Made by a program: the position numbers and the translations under genes
Part shown: piece after piece, positions 1 through 9,820 of the stretch
How the letters are laid out: the number at the start of each line of letters is the position of its first letter
How positions within the stretch are numbered: position 1 is the first letter of the stretch
Notes under the pieces: model-generated
The model's input: the letters and a program-made list of their open reading frames with translations, nothing else
Told to the model about the DNA's origin: nothing
Database searches by the model: none
Assembly: GCA_032718475.1 (NCBI GenBank)
Contig: JAUCBJ010004930.1
Coordinates: 1 to 28,503, forward strand
Direction of reading: 5' to 3'
DNA length: 28,503 nt
Source of the DNA: Nemertoderma westbladi
Taxonomy: Eukaryota; Xenacoelomorpha; Nemertodermatida; Nemertodermatidae

Positions 1-164
1 AGCTTTTATGTTTACATATTGTGAAATGCTTTTAAATATGAATTTAAAGTGAATGAATATCAATATTAAATACTACCAATAAAACGACTTCATTATTACC
101 CAACCATTTTGCGAAATACAATAAGCAATCTGTCTTATTAGTCTGGCTCCTCTTACACTGCGTG
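1..164. other. AT-rich flank, nothing recognised
   Basis: AT-rich sequence with no convincing ORF or motif, lying outside the foldback element that begins at 171. Confidence 0.5.
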
Positions 165-242
165 TCCTATTACGGAAGCCCATAAGGGTCACCCTTTCGC
201 GTGTGCGTGTGCATTCCTAAAAAATTGCTAAAGCTGTCTATG

Positions 243-390
243 TGAGTGTTTACCTCTGTGTGTGAGTGTATAGCTCTGTGTGTGAGTGTTTACCTCTGTG
301 TGTAGTGTATACCTCTGTGTGTGAGTGTATACCTCTGTGTGTGAGTGTATACCTCTGTGTGTGAGTGTATACCTCTGTGTGTGAGTGTAT
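243..390. repeat. 20-bp tandem repeat, left arm of foldback
   Basis: About seven copies of a 20-bp unit containing TACCTCTGTGTGTGAGTG. Its reverse complement forms the right-arm array at 783-995, so the two can pair as part of the hairpin. Confidence 0.85.
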
Positions 391-781
391 AGGCCCATAA
401 GGGTCACCCTTTACGTGCGTGCACACAAATGACATTTGATTATTGGAGGGTAATTTAAATATCTTGTTTTTACCTACTACTGAATTAACTGTACCGGTAC
501 CTACTGCAGTACTGACTTATTGGATATTACTGTATTACACTAATACTATTACACTAATACAGACTAATACTGCAGTACCTGAGTCCTGTATGGAATCCAA
601 TAGGTCAGTCTGTCAGTAGGTATCAGTACTGCAGTAGGTACCGGTACAGTTAATTCACTATCAGTACAGCAATACGAAGGCCCTGGTAGTAGGTAAAAAC
701 AAGATAGGCCTATTTAAATTACCCTCCAATAATCAAATTTCATTTGTTTGCACGCACGTAAAGGGTGACCCTTATGGGCCT
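391..781. mobile_element. Inner foldback sharing the outer element's terminal motif
   Basis: The motif GCCCATAAGGGTCACCCTTT, found at the outer ends, recurs at the inner edges of the tandem arrays: 391-421 forward and 751-781 inverted, followed there by ACGTGCGTGC instead of CGCGTGTGCG. The inner segment is itself an inverted repeat around about 560. This fits a related foldback inserted into the 20-bp array of the outer one, or internal duplication of the ends. No clear separate TSD is visible. Confidence 0.55.
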
Positions 782-782
782 A

Positions 783-854
783 TGTATACACTCACACACA
801 GAGGTATACACTCACACACAGAGGTATACACTCACACACAGAGGTATACACTCA

Positions 855-905
<51 letters not shown>

Positions 906-995
906 CCACACACACACAGAGGTATACACTCACACACAGAGCTATACACTCACACACAGAGGTATACACTCACACACAGAGGTAAACACTCACAC
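783..995. repeat. 20-bp tandem repeat plus (CA)n, right arm of foldback
   Basis: Reverse-complement counterpart of the left array (unit with CACTCACACACAGAGGTATA), interrupted at about 860-920 by a pure CA microsatellite expansion, so the right arm is longer than the left. The apparent His/Thr-rich ORFs here are translations of the repeat. Confidence 0.85.
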
Positions 996-1160
996 AGACA
1001 GCTTTAGCCATTTTTTAGGAAAGAACACGCACACGCGAAAGGGTGACCCTTATGGGCTTCCGTATCCTATAGATGTATTAACCCATATTGCTAGAATAAT
1101 ATAGTGGTCAGGCAATAAATAGTAAGCACGCCATGGATGGAGTGAGGGAGCAAGCTGGAA

Positions 1161-2160
1161 GTATAGTGTGGAGTATAGTGAGTATAGTATAGTATAGTGT
1201 GGAGTATAGTGTGGAGTATAGTGTGGAGTATAGTGAGTATAGTATAGTATAGTGTGGAGTATAGTGTGGAGTATAGTGAGTAAAGTATAGTATAGTGTGG
1301 AGTATAGTGTGGAGTATAGTGAGTAAAGTATAGTATAGTGGGGAGCATAGTGTTGAGTATAGTGAGTATAGTATAGTATAGTGTGGAGTATAGTGTGGAG
1401 TATAGTGAGTATAGTATAGTATAGTGTGGAGTATAGTGTGGAGTATAGTGTGGAGTATAGTGAGTATAGTATAGTATAGTGTGGAGTATAGTGTGGAGTA
1501 TAGTGAGTAAAGTATAGTATAGTGGGGAGCATAGTGTTGAGTATAGTGAGTATAGTATAGTATAGTGTGGAGTATAGTGTGGAGTATAGTGAGTATAGTA
1601 TAGTATAGTGTGGAGTATAGTGTGGAGTATAGTGAGTATAGTATAGCATAGTGCGGAGTATAGTGTGGAGTATTGTGAGTAAAGTATAGTATAGTGTGGA
1701 GTATAGTGTGGAGTATAGTGTGGAGTATAGTGAGTATAGTATAGTATAGTGTGGAGTATAGTGTGCAGTATAGTGAGTATAGTATAGTATAGTGTGGAGT
1801 ATAGTGTGGAGTATAGTGAGTAAAGTATAGTATAGTGTGGAGTATAGTGTGGAGTATAGTGTGGAGTATAGTGAGTATAGTATAGTATAGTGTTGAGTAT
1901 AGTGTGGAGTATAGTGAGTATAGTATAGTATAGTGTGGAGTATAGTGTGGAGTATAGTGAGTATAGTATAGTATAGTATAGTGTGGAGTATAGTGTGGAG
2001 TATAGTGAGTATAGTATAGTATAGTGTGGAGTATAGTGTGGAGTATAGTGAGTATAGTATAGTATAGTGTGGAGTATAGTGTGGAGTATAGTGTGGAGTA
2101 TAGTGAGTATAGTATAGTATAGTGTGGAGTATAGTGTGGAGTATAGTGAGTATAGTATAG
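1161..2160. repeat. GAGTATAGTGTG satellite array, left block
   Basis: About 1 kb built from 12-bp GAGTATAGTGTG and a GAGTATAGTGAGTATAGTAT-type variant, arranged mostly as a roughly 43-bp unit with a 55-bp variant. A diagnostic variant block (GTAAAGTATAG then GTGGGGAGCATAGTGTTG) occurs near 1325 and again about 183 bp later near 1508, showing higher-order structure. The same satellite resumes at 17005, so the BEL element beginning at 2161 is inserted in it. The long Tyr/Thr/His-rich minus-strand ORF across it is a repeat artefact. Confidence 0.9.
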
Positions 2161-2481
2161 TGTTCGCGGTATTTCAACTTTTCATAACGCGAGTTGAATA
2201 TTTTTCTGATTTATTTAAAATGAATATTCCAATATCAATACCGGGTGCGGGAACATGGAATTTGGGTATATTCAATGGACTGGGGGCGATTTACGGGCGA
2301 ATATTGGGGCGACTTACGGGGCACGGGACTCATATCAGATATTTAAGGGCCAAGGGTGGGAAGCAAAATCAAGCAGTACTCAGGTTTACCTGATTCTATT
2401 AGGCCTAGCCAACTTCCTGCTGCCTGTAGATGTGGATTTGGTAACTCGCTAGGCCTAGGGACAAGGACTGCCCTTAGCGGT

Positions 2482-2547
2482 CCCTGGCCAACAGCAGTTA
2501 TTACGAGCCTGAATAAGGACTCGGAAAGTCTGCTGATTGTGTCAGGG
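2482..2547 (+). other. LTR hairpin copy 1 (CGAGCCTGAA motif)
   Basis: Core CGAGCCT-GAATA-AGGACTCG at 2504-2523 forms CGAG/CTCG and CCT/AGG pairs with a bulged A. Flanking arms pair independently: CAGCAG (2492-2497) with CTGCTG (2530-2535), CAA (2489-2491) with TTG (2537-2539), and CCCTG (2482-2486) with CAGGG (2543-2547). Confidence 0.65.
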
Positions 2548-2584
2548 ATTTGCGACGGGAACCGACAGACAGATCCTTAGCGGT

Positions 2585-2650
2585 CCCTGGTCACCGGCAG
2601 TTATTACGAGCCTGAATAAGGACTCGGAAAGCTTGCCGACTGCACCGGGG
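2585..2650 (+). other. LTR hairpin copy 2
   Basis: Core at 2607-2626 is identical to copy 1. Outer arms differ but still pair: CGGCA (2595-2599) with TGCCG (2634-2638), GGT with ACC (2644-2646), CCC (2585-2587) with GGG (2648-2650). In the 3' LTR the equivalent outermost arms are CCCTGG/CCAGGG, again paired although the sequence changed. Confidence 0.65.
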
Positions 2651-2714
2651 ACTTGCGACGGATCGACCGACTAACGGAGGAAGGGTTCGACGAGGACTGC
2701 CTTCCTGGAGTGGG

Positions 2715-2775
2715 TTCCTCGACCGGCGTTAGTACGAGCCTGAATAAGGACTCGGAAAGCTACCGACAGTTGGGA
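2715..2775 (+). other. LTR hairpin copy 3
   Basis: Core at 2735-2754. Outer pairs: TAG (2730-2732)/CTA (2760-2762), CGG (2724-2726)/CCG (2763-2765), GAC/GTT with a G-T wobble, TTCC (2715-2718)/GGGA (2772-2775). The arms are unlike those of copies 1 and 2. Confidence 0.55.
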
Positions 2776-2931
2776 CTCACAACGGGCTGACAGACCCCTT
2801 GCCAAGCCGTACCGCTTTCCTGATGACCGATCCCTTCGGGGTTCGGGAAGGGTGGGACGGACACGCAATGGGGTCGAAAGACAAAGGACCGGACTCTACT
2901 GGCCTACCGACTATTCGGAGCAGCTTCTCGG

Positions 2932-2979
2932 CTACCGAAGCGACTACGAGCCTGAAAGGGACTCGGAAAGCTTAGGTGG
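2932..2979 (+). other. LTR hairpin copy 4
   Basis: Core at 2947-2965 (CGAGCCTGAAAGGGACTCG). Outer arms: AAGC (2938-2941)/GCTT (2970-2973), then CTACC (2932-2936)/GGTGG (2975-2979) across a single G/A mismatch. Confidence 0.55.
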
Positions 2980-3140
2980 TTGGGACCCTGCGATGAACCG
3001 ACAGACCCCTAGCCAAGCCGTACCGCTTTCCTGATGACCGATCCCTTCGGGGTTTGGGAAGGGTGGGACAGACACGCAACAGGGTCGACCGACACCGACA
3101 CTACGGTACCGGGACTAGGACCGAGGGAAAATGGGGAACA

Positions 3141-3667
3141 TTAGTTAGGTTAAAATCTAAAGCGAACAGTGGGCAATTAATTAATGTACTGTAGGAATTC
3201 ATATTGTCGTATATTACTGTGAATATTTGGTGTATATTGGTGTGGGGAAGCCCAACTTATTCTCAATCAAGATTCAACTGTAGGGAAGTTACATTAAAAG
3301 ATTATATCCAACCAATGCAACTTTTTCTCAATTGCAATCTTGCATCTCAGAAAGTATTCCTTCTCCACTCCCAATATCCGGTGACTGGCCGGAATCCCAT
3401 GGTAAGAAAATTCCGCCTCCAGCATCGGCATTTTTCCCCATGGTGTCGGGAATAATGGCAACAAAATTGAGAATAAGACGCGGCCAACTTCAACTGGTGG
3501 AAGTTGGGAATTCTACAGTACTCTTCAAACTCTCTCCGTTCTTACCCAGCACCCACTACGAGGAAACTCTGGTATTTGATTTAAGACAAAGCTGTGGTTG
3601 AATCAACTTATAAACTCAATCAAAACTCGTAGTCGGCAGATCATTAATAGAGAGTCGTTAACAGGGA
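3141..3667 (+). other. BEL leader between LTR and small ORF
   Basis: No standard tRNA-complementary primer-binding site is recognisable. A 48-codon ATG ORF at 3455-3601 lies in the same frame as the next ORF but is separated from it by three stops; I see no family resemblance. Otherwise plain sequence. Confidence 0.4.
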
Positions 3668-3859
3668 ATGGAAGTATCGATCACACCTATTGATATAATC
3701 CAAGTTGAGCCAGGAATCTGGCACATTGAAGTCGAAGTACAAGGAACGAACGTGGGACGATTCAGGATTACCGTTTGGGTAGTCCAGGCTGAATACGAAA
3801 CCTACGACGAACTATTTTACGATATCGCATATCTAGTAATCAAAGAGGCGCTAGAATGA
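3668..3859 (+). CDS. Small ORF upstream of gag, overlapping its start
   Basis: 63 codons from ATG to TGA. The stop overlaps the gag start as ATGA (3856-3859), an arrangement seen where translation terminates and reinitiates. The product is acidic, with alternating hydrophobic stretches (IIQVEPGIWHIEVEV, FRITVWVVQAEY) suggesting a small beta-rich domain; there is no signal peptide and I recognise no family. A separate small ORF before gag is not standard for BEL/Pao elements as I know them. It may be a genuine accessory product, a regulatory upstream ORF, or chance; the exact overlap favours one of the first two. Confidence 0.5.
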   Translation: MEVSITPIDIIQVEPGIWHIEVEVQGTNVGRFRITVWVVQAEYETYDELFYDIAYLVIKEALE

Positions 3860-6055
3860 CTACGAATAACGTCTCCGACACCGATGAAATGGAGCCCCAC
3901 ACAGACTCGGAAACCGACGAGGTTCCAAACATAAAGAACATGGCCCGTCGACTGGGCACTCTCAAAGGCGGAGTGACTCGAGCATATCACTGCATCGAGA
4001 AACAACTAAAGGGATTCGAGACCCCCCTCAGCGACATACAGACTCAACTACAAAAAATCCGAAGTATCCTACAACGATATGAACGGATGATACAGGCATA
4101 TCAGGAACTCGTACCCGCAACCGACCTGGAAAACTACCCCAGACTGGAAGAACACGTTGCACATCTAGCAGAGTTCCGCAAGCAACATCGGAGGACCCTC
4201 AGCCTTGTAAGAAGCTATGAGGAACAGTATTACAAAAGAACCGAAAGGACGGACGCGGAATCAGTACGGACCTCCGGCACCAGGACCGTGGTTCAGCGAA
4301 AGAGAACTGGGTCCTCAAGGCACCAGCACTCCAGCGCTAGGAGCGAGATATCTGGTTCAGCGCGCAGTTCTCAAGGGGGTCAACCACTCCGAGATCAGCT
4401 ACGAGAACAGAGGGCATTGGCCCTTAAAGCTCGAATGGAAGACGAATATGTAAAACTGCAGATTGAACAGGATGTATTAGCTGAGGAGAGGCATAAACAG
4501 GGGGCCGAAATACAGGCTGAGATACGGAAAGTAGAGGCCGAACAACAGGCCGAGATACAGAAACAAGAGGCTGAAAGACAAAAACAAGAGGCCGAAATGC
4601 GTAAGATACGGAAACAAGAGGCCGAAATGCGTAAACGAAGTGCCGAGGCCCAAGCGATTCTTGTTCACAAAAAGAATGCGGACATTGCTAAACTCACAGA
4701 CTACAACGCCGCACTCATAGAACGGAACCTCCAAATATACGAGGACTGGGAAAGGGGTATAGAACAGGACTATGAACCAATCCCAGTCCCGGAATTAGAA
4801 AAGTCATTTACGCCACTGGCTGCGAAACCTCCGAAACCCGAGTTCCCGCCAACCATACAGTCTACGTTATCGGCACAAGCACAGGTATTCAATCCCCCAC
4901 CGGTTACGCTTAAGAATGAGGAACCTTATTTCCCATCCAATCCTACGGCACCGAGCGTTCCCCAGTACGAGCCTGAAAAGGACTCGGAACGGGACGCCAC
5001 CCCTCGATCCAATAATCCATTCAAGTCCACACCAAAAATCTGTAACTGTGTCATCATTAAAACTCCACCTCTCATCGATCCATCATGTATGGGAGAGAGT
5101 GATAGTAATTACAATCCTCCTAGTCATTCCAGTTCGGACGACGTCGGCATCATCCGAGCCTTGGAGAACCGCCTGGCTATGCCCAAGATGGAGATCTGCA
5201 CCTTCGAGGGAGACACCGTCGATTACCTTGGATTTAAGAAACGGTTCTTTGCTCAGATCGGATGAACAGACATAACTGACGCGCAAAAACTGGTATATTT
5301 ATCTCAATACCTGGGTGACAAACCACGCCGAATCGTTAAATGTTTCGAGGGAGGATCTCACGAAGCGTACCACGACGCGTGGAAAACTCTAGATAAAAGA
5401 TATGGTAACATCGGAACTATCATCAATAAGACGCTTGAAAAACTGATACAGGACGCTGGATCCCTAGGGGACCCACAGAATATCCAAGAGTTTTTGGACT
5501 CAATGAAAGACGCTTACTACACTTTAAAACCATTAAACAATGAGGAACAGGTAAACAACATCCTAAACCTCCGACAGATTGCCCGGAAGTTCCCTGGATG
5601 GTTGCAAAGCAAATGGGCGTATAAATGTGTCGATCTCCGACGCCGACACCCGGATCGGGATCCTAGTTTCCTCGAAATGTCGGCATTCCTAGATGACATC
5701 TCTGAAGCCATGAACGATTTGATGTTCTCCAAACAAAGTCTCTCCAAGTTAGATGGAATAGAGAACAACGCTAGGAGCAGGGCACCCACTCCAAAACCGA
5801 GATTCCGCCCCCCTCCGGTGAGTACGATGGCCATCACCATGGCAGAGGATTCCGATGACGAGGACTATGAGGAACCGACATCAGCCGAGGAATGGGCATG
5901 TTATTTAGCGAATTGGGCACCCAAAAGGGAAGGCACCACAACCTCCCTTCTATGTCTCTTCTGCGGGGAGAAACATAAGGTGTAATTCTGCAGAAAGTTC
6001 CAGTTTGCTGAACTCGTTCCGTGCTTCGAAGCAATAATGAAACACCGAGGATGCT
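3856..6055 (+). pseudogene. gag: BEL gag, 5' part (coiled coil, DUF1759-like region, start of zinc knuckle)
   Basis: Structural protein of the retrotransposon particle. It opens with an acidic N-terminus and helical region, then a long Glu/Gln/Lys/Arg-rich coiled coil at about residues 194-279 built of QEAE-type repeats, then a proline-rich linker. A DUF1759-like capsid region follows from about 5170 (MPKMEICTFEG... DYLGFKKRFF). The frame is broken by TGA at 5263-5265 and continues unchanged to TAA at 5983-5985, which falls inside a CX2CX3HX4C-type zinc knuckle (CLFCGEKHKV before the stop, a Cys after it). The frame then stays open until the solo LTR insertion at 6055/6056. Both stops are one C-to-T change from a sense codon. 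The linker also contains one hairpin-motif copy (4956-4991). Confidence 0.85.
4956..4991 (+). other. Hairpin motif copy inside gag
   Basis: Core CGAGCCTGAAAAGGACTCG at 4968-4986, flanked by CGTTC (4956-4960) and GAACG (4987-4991), which pair perfectly. Read in the gag frame it encodes YEPEKDSE. Confidence 0.6.
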
Positions 6056-7237
6056 TGTTCGCGCTTTTAGACCTTTAGCAGTTTAACCTGCCAAATTTAA
6101 ATGTCTTCTAGATTATAAATCGACTTTAGCCTATGACGAGTATTTGTTACACTACATTAGCCGAAGCCAGTCTATGCGCGACCATTCACCCGCTGGATAT
6201 ACCCGGGAGACTGGATTCGGAGACTTGAATTGCGGCGTAGGCCTACTGTATTATTCGACTGATCGTTAAGATATAATTTCTGACCAATATTATTCACTTT
6301 CGGGAAATATTAACAGTTCCTTTAGGACGTGGCGCTCTAAATATGTAAACAGAGTTATGACTTACACTAGACACAACGGGATGGCTATGGATTCATGTAT
6401 ATAGTGCATTCTTTAGGAGATGCTTTGTTATCAATCACAATCATGCACACTACTGCACAATGCTGCACACCAATCTGCCGACCTTCACTAATTTAGTCAC
6501 ATATAAAGAGAACAACGACCGATACATGTAGTGCCTATGAAATAGCATTAGATTCACTTCAAAACCACTTTAATGTAAGTCGCAATCGTTATATGTAACC
6601 GGTCTCTCTTACCTTCAGTATATCAAGAAGATTGAGGGTTTTATGATTAATTTATCGATATTATCCAATATAATAATATTCCATCAACTGATATAATGAA
6701 TAACCGACAGTAAATAGCAGTAAAAATGCGGTGTTTGTAGTTGACAATATGATTAGGTGAGTAGGATGGGTAGGCATGAATTGGTATGATAACAGATATA
6801 CGTTTCGATGATCAAGCCTGCTAATGTTTTGCTAAAGCCTGAAAACACAGAGGTTCCAAAGCCGGTCTTCTGGCTGTGGACAAAATACACATACTGACTC
6901 AACTGCACGAGTTTCTGTATACAATCTCCAACACAGAGTCAAAAAACGCTCTGATTGGTCGACCGAACAAAGAAAGAACAGAGAACAAAGGAAAAGCTCC
7001 ACGTGTACAGATCAGCTGTTAGCCGTCGTCATAGTAACTACACTGTGTCAAGAGGATTTAGCGTATTGCGACATAAAATTGCTAGTTATGTCCGCTAAAG
7101 TACACATACAGAAGAAATGGCTTTTTATGTCCACTAAAACACCAGTACAGTAATGAAACGGCTTTTTATGCCCGTTAAACCAACTACAGAGTACTTTGCG
7201 GGGAAAATAACCAGCCAATTCCGCAAAAGCTTTTACA
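6056..7237 (+). mobile_element. Solo LTR inserted in BEL gag
   Basis: 1182 bp starting TGTTCGCG and ending TTTTACA, with TG...CA termini and a perfect 5-bp target duplication ATGCT at 6051-6055 and 7238-7242. A second copy with the same ends and its own 5-bp duplication is at 21588-22693, which fixes the boundaries. No internal retroviral genes are present, so it is a solo LTR left by recombination. Its 3' part carries about three tandem copies of a roughly 40-bp unit (TTATGTCCGCTAAA-like, near 7087, 7126 and 7165); the other copy has two. A 5-bp duplication fits BEL or Gypsy elements, and the TGTTCGCG start matches the host BEL's LTR start, hinting at a related family. Confidence 0.92.
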
Positions 7238-7841
7238 ATGCTTCCGGTGTCTCGGAACAGGTCACTACGTCCAGGATTAGTGCTGCGCGGTCTGTAACCA
7301 CCTACAACATCATACACTCCTCCACATTCCTGCAAATTTCGATTTCACCACCCTACCGTTCCGGATCGAATCCAAACGAAGAGGAGAAACGAATCACGTC
7401 TCCAAGGGTACCCGGACGATTCAGCGGAGGGATACCAATCCGTTTAAGACCACCGCCGATGTATCACATGTGACCAGTATATCAGCTACAGTCAATTTAA
7501 TAAACCGCCGTTATATGGTCTTCGCCAAAGTGATCCCAGTAAGAATCCAAGGGGTCGGAAAATCCTTAACAACACTCGCGTTCCTCGACAATGGGTCGGA
7601 TGGAACCATCATCGACCGGGATTTCCTCGAACAACTAGGCCTAGACTACGAACCTTGCAAGCGGCCCATACAGACGATAACCAACCATAAAGAAGTGGAA
7701 TCCGGGGAGGTACAACTCAGGATGGAAGGAGTTATGAAGGGTTACGAGACGGTCAAACTGACGATAAAAAACGCTCTGGTACACACCGATCTCCAAGTGC
7801 GGTTCGACAATCATCTGAATACGCACCCCTCATTCAGTTAG
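7238..7841 (+). pseudogene. BEL gag zinc knuckles and aspartic protease
   Basis: This is the same frame as the upstream gag once the solo LTR and one copy of its target duplication are discounted. It begins with CFRCLGTGHYVQD and a Cys after an in-frame TAG (7278-7280): a CX2CX4HX4C knuckle followed by CAVCNHLQHHTLLH, the second Cys/His element typical of BEL Gag. The protease follows, with FLDNGSDGTII at about 7581-7613 as the D-x-G active-site loop. This peptidase acts as a dimer to mature Gag-Pol. The reading frame is lost near 7800-7840, where the continuation (ITLLIGLD..., about 7889) lies in another frame. Confidence 0.82.
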
Positions 7842-8975
7842 ACCAGGAAGATGTGGATCTATGATGCCCACCATTGGACGTGAACAGAATTACACTATTA
7901 ATCGGACTCGATACACCGGAATTACATATACCAACCGGAGACATCGCCCGATCCGTAAAGCCGGATGACGGTTTTTATGCGGACACTTCGCGGCATCAAA
8001 GAGGAGACTACCGACACATATATATATCTTCTTAAATGCCAGATCAAAGAGAACGCAACATCTGTGGGTTACTGTTCAGCAACCGACCTGGACGAGGATT
8101 TATTCCTGGAAACCGAAAAAACCCAGCAGGAGATGACAAAGTATTTCAACTTAGAGACTCAAGAGTTTGCTGAGAAGGACAAGAACCCGTCCGAGGAAGA
8201 TCAATATTGTATTGACGTTCTCGACCAGGCAACGTTCAAAGATGGACATTGGTGTTCGCCCATGCTTTGGAAGGACCCAGATAGACCGATGGCGAATAAT
8301 GCCAGCATGGCCCTTAGGAGACTCAAGGGTATCTTACGCCAGTTAAACAGGCTACCCGAGATAAAGGAGAAATACAATAATGTGATTAAAGGATATTTAG
8401 AAGATGGATTGGCGGAAATGGTGCCCCGGAATGAACTACAGGGGACTAAATGGACGTATTACCTCCCAACCCACTACGTGGTGGAAGCCCGGAAGGGCGG
8501 TAAAATCCGGGTATTAAATGATGCTGCGGCTATGTATCAGGGCGAATTCTTGAACAGCCAACTTTACACCGGGCCCAACATCTACAGTACACTTATCGGC
8601 GTATTGATCAGGTTCAGAGAAAACAAAATAGCCTTCACAAGCGACATCAAAGCGATGTTCCACCAGGTCCAAACGCTACCAAGAGACTCAGATTGCCTAC
8701 GTATATTGTGGACAGATAAAACATTAACATTAAATTAAAACATTAAATTGAAGGATGTGGACGTAATGCGAATGATTGTCAGAATCTTCGGCGCTAAGGA
8801 CTCGCCGGTGGCATGTATCGACATGTTGAAGAAAACAGCGACTATGTGCGAAAATGAGTTCCCTCCGACAGTCATAGAGACCATCCGACGATGTTTCTAC
8901 GTAGACGACGGATGCGCTGGCGCCGACAATGTCGACGAGGCATATCAGCTGGCTAGGGAATGGTGGAATGTTTAA
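7842..8975 (+). pseudogene. pol: BEL protease-RT junction and reverse transcriptase palm
   Basis: About 7880-7960 encodes LLIGLDTPEL, the conserved block after the protease, in one frame; from 7965 the connecting region and RT follow in another. RT landmarks: the VLNDAA block and LYTGPN near 8510-8575, motif A with catalytic Asp in FTSDIKAMFHQV (about 8634-8669), and YVDD at about 8898-8909. The frame is interrupted by TAA at 8736-8738, which lies in a short AT-rich duplication (AAAACATTAA repeated at 8719-8747) replacing the usual spacer before the conserved RIFGAKDSP. A frame change at about 8960-8975 leads into the thumb and RNase H. Confidence 0.87.
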
Positions 8976-9820
8976 AGAGAGGCGGTTTTCCTCTCGTAAA
9001 GTTTAGATCCCATGATAAGGAACTTATGGAAAGGTTCCCGGAAGAAATCAGGCTAGACGACAACAAAATGTATTCCGAGGGTGTGGATCACCGTGTACTC
9101 GGTATCGAATGGGATATAGAATTGGACCAGTTCATCTTCAAATATAATCCCCTACCCAAACCAATGACTAAGAGGGGATGTTTATCTGTAAAGAGCGCCA
9201 TATTTGATCCATTAAACTTCATATCCCCGGTAACATTGGCGGGAATGAATCTGATCAAAGAGATGTGGATAGAAGGACTGGGATGGGATGAGGAACTCCC
9301 CCCACACCTCAGTGCCAAATGGAGAAAGTGGACGGAACAACTCGAACATCTACATCATATGCGGATCCCTCGACCGTTCTTCCTCGATAAACTACCCACC
9401 GATATATTCCAGCTCCATACTTTCTCGGATGCATCAAATACCGGAATCGGCGTAGTTACCTTCCTAAGAAGATTAAGCCAGGATGGAAACGGTGATACGA
9501 GCTTCTTATTCTCTAAGGCTAAGACGGTATCCGGGGAATTCGTAGCAACAATCCCTAGACTCGAGCTGCAGGCCGCAGTCTGGGCAGTGAGGCAGAACTG
9601 CATGATCATGCGGAACTTAAGAATCCCCATCGAATCGCAGCATTTCTGGGTTGATTCGAGTATCGTGCTTTACTACCTCCACTCACCATCACGGCGACAC
9701 ACCACGTTCGTAGCGAACCGAGCCACGGAAATAAAACAGTGTACCGGCCAAGAACAGTGGCACCACGTAAACGGGAAAGAAAACCCGGCGGACTTATCGA
9801 GCAGAGGCGCCACCCCATGA
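8960..9820 (+). pseudogene. pol: BEL RT thumb and RNase H
   Basis: 286 codons open in one frame. GGFPLVKF and HRVLGIEWD mark the end of the RT domain. RNase H follows with its acidic residues in place: Asp157 in HTFSDAS, Glu202 in IPRLELQAA, Asp232 in WVDSS and Asp278 in ENPADLSSRG, the BEL/Pao-type arrangement. RNase H degrades the RNA strand during reverse transcription. TGA at 9818-9820 ends the segment immediately after SRGATP, but the same frame continues with the conserved KLWLTGPEFL, so this is a nonsense mutation rather than the true end. Confidence 0.87.

Larger units (their letters stand above)
171..1064. mobile_element. Foldback / MITE-like element with 39-bp TIRs and 6-bp TSD
   Basis: The first 39 bases (171-209, starting TACGGAAGCCCATAAGGG) are the exact reverse complement of the last 39 (1026-1064). 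The element is flanked by a perfect 6-bp direct repeat TCCTAT at 165-170 and 1065-1070, the expected target-site duplication. Nearly the whole interior is also inverted: tandem repeats at 240-390 mirror those at 783-995, 391-480 mirrors about 690-781, and 482-515 mirrors 625-657, leaving a loop around 525-595. There is no transposase, so it is non-autonomous. The superfamily is not assignable from what I can see; a 6-bp TSD with a TA-starting terminus would fit an IS3EU-like cut-and-paste transposon, but that is untested. Confidence 0.85.
2161..3140 (+). repeat. 5' LTR of BEL element (3' boundary uncertain)
   Basis: Begins TGTTCGCGG directly after the satellite. It matches the 3' copy over about 900 bp with scattered substitutions, plus about 40 bp at 2312-2350 absent from the 3' copy. 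Content: an AT-rich start with TATTTAAA near 2210, four copies of the CGAGCCTGAA hairpin motif, then two copies of a G-rich core (about 2804-2862 and 3011-3071). Homology to the 3' LTR fades after about 3095. A CA at 3139-3140 is one possible end, but I find no TGG-starting primer-binding site immediately after it, so the LTR/leader border is not settled. Confidence 0.8.

Noticed and set aside
765-1007. His/Thr-rich ORFs in both orientations
   Set aside because: Microsatellite and tandem repeat translations inside the foldback element.
1050-2177. Long minus-strand Tyr/Thr/His-rich ORF
   Set aside because: It is the translation of a satellite whose unit happens to lack stops in that frame.
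2804-3075. Hammerhead-like ribozyme in the LTR core (CTGATGA, hairpin, GGAA, with a complementary GAAAGC upstream)
   Set aside because: The nucleotide after GAA is G rather than A, and the alignment with the best pairing puts G at the cleavage position; a proper NUH site breaks the stems. A chance resemblance is more likely, though a covariance-model search would settle it.
3230-3260. Primer-binding site TGGTGTGGGG
   Set aside because: Too far from any plausible LTR end and not complementary to a tRNA 3' end I recognise.
5263-5265. Programmed readthrough of the gag TGA
   Set aside because: Other in-frame stops of all three types and several frameshifts in the same element indicate decay; readthrough could be reconsidered only if intact copies share this stop.
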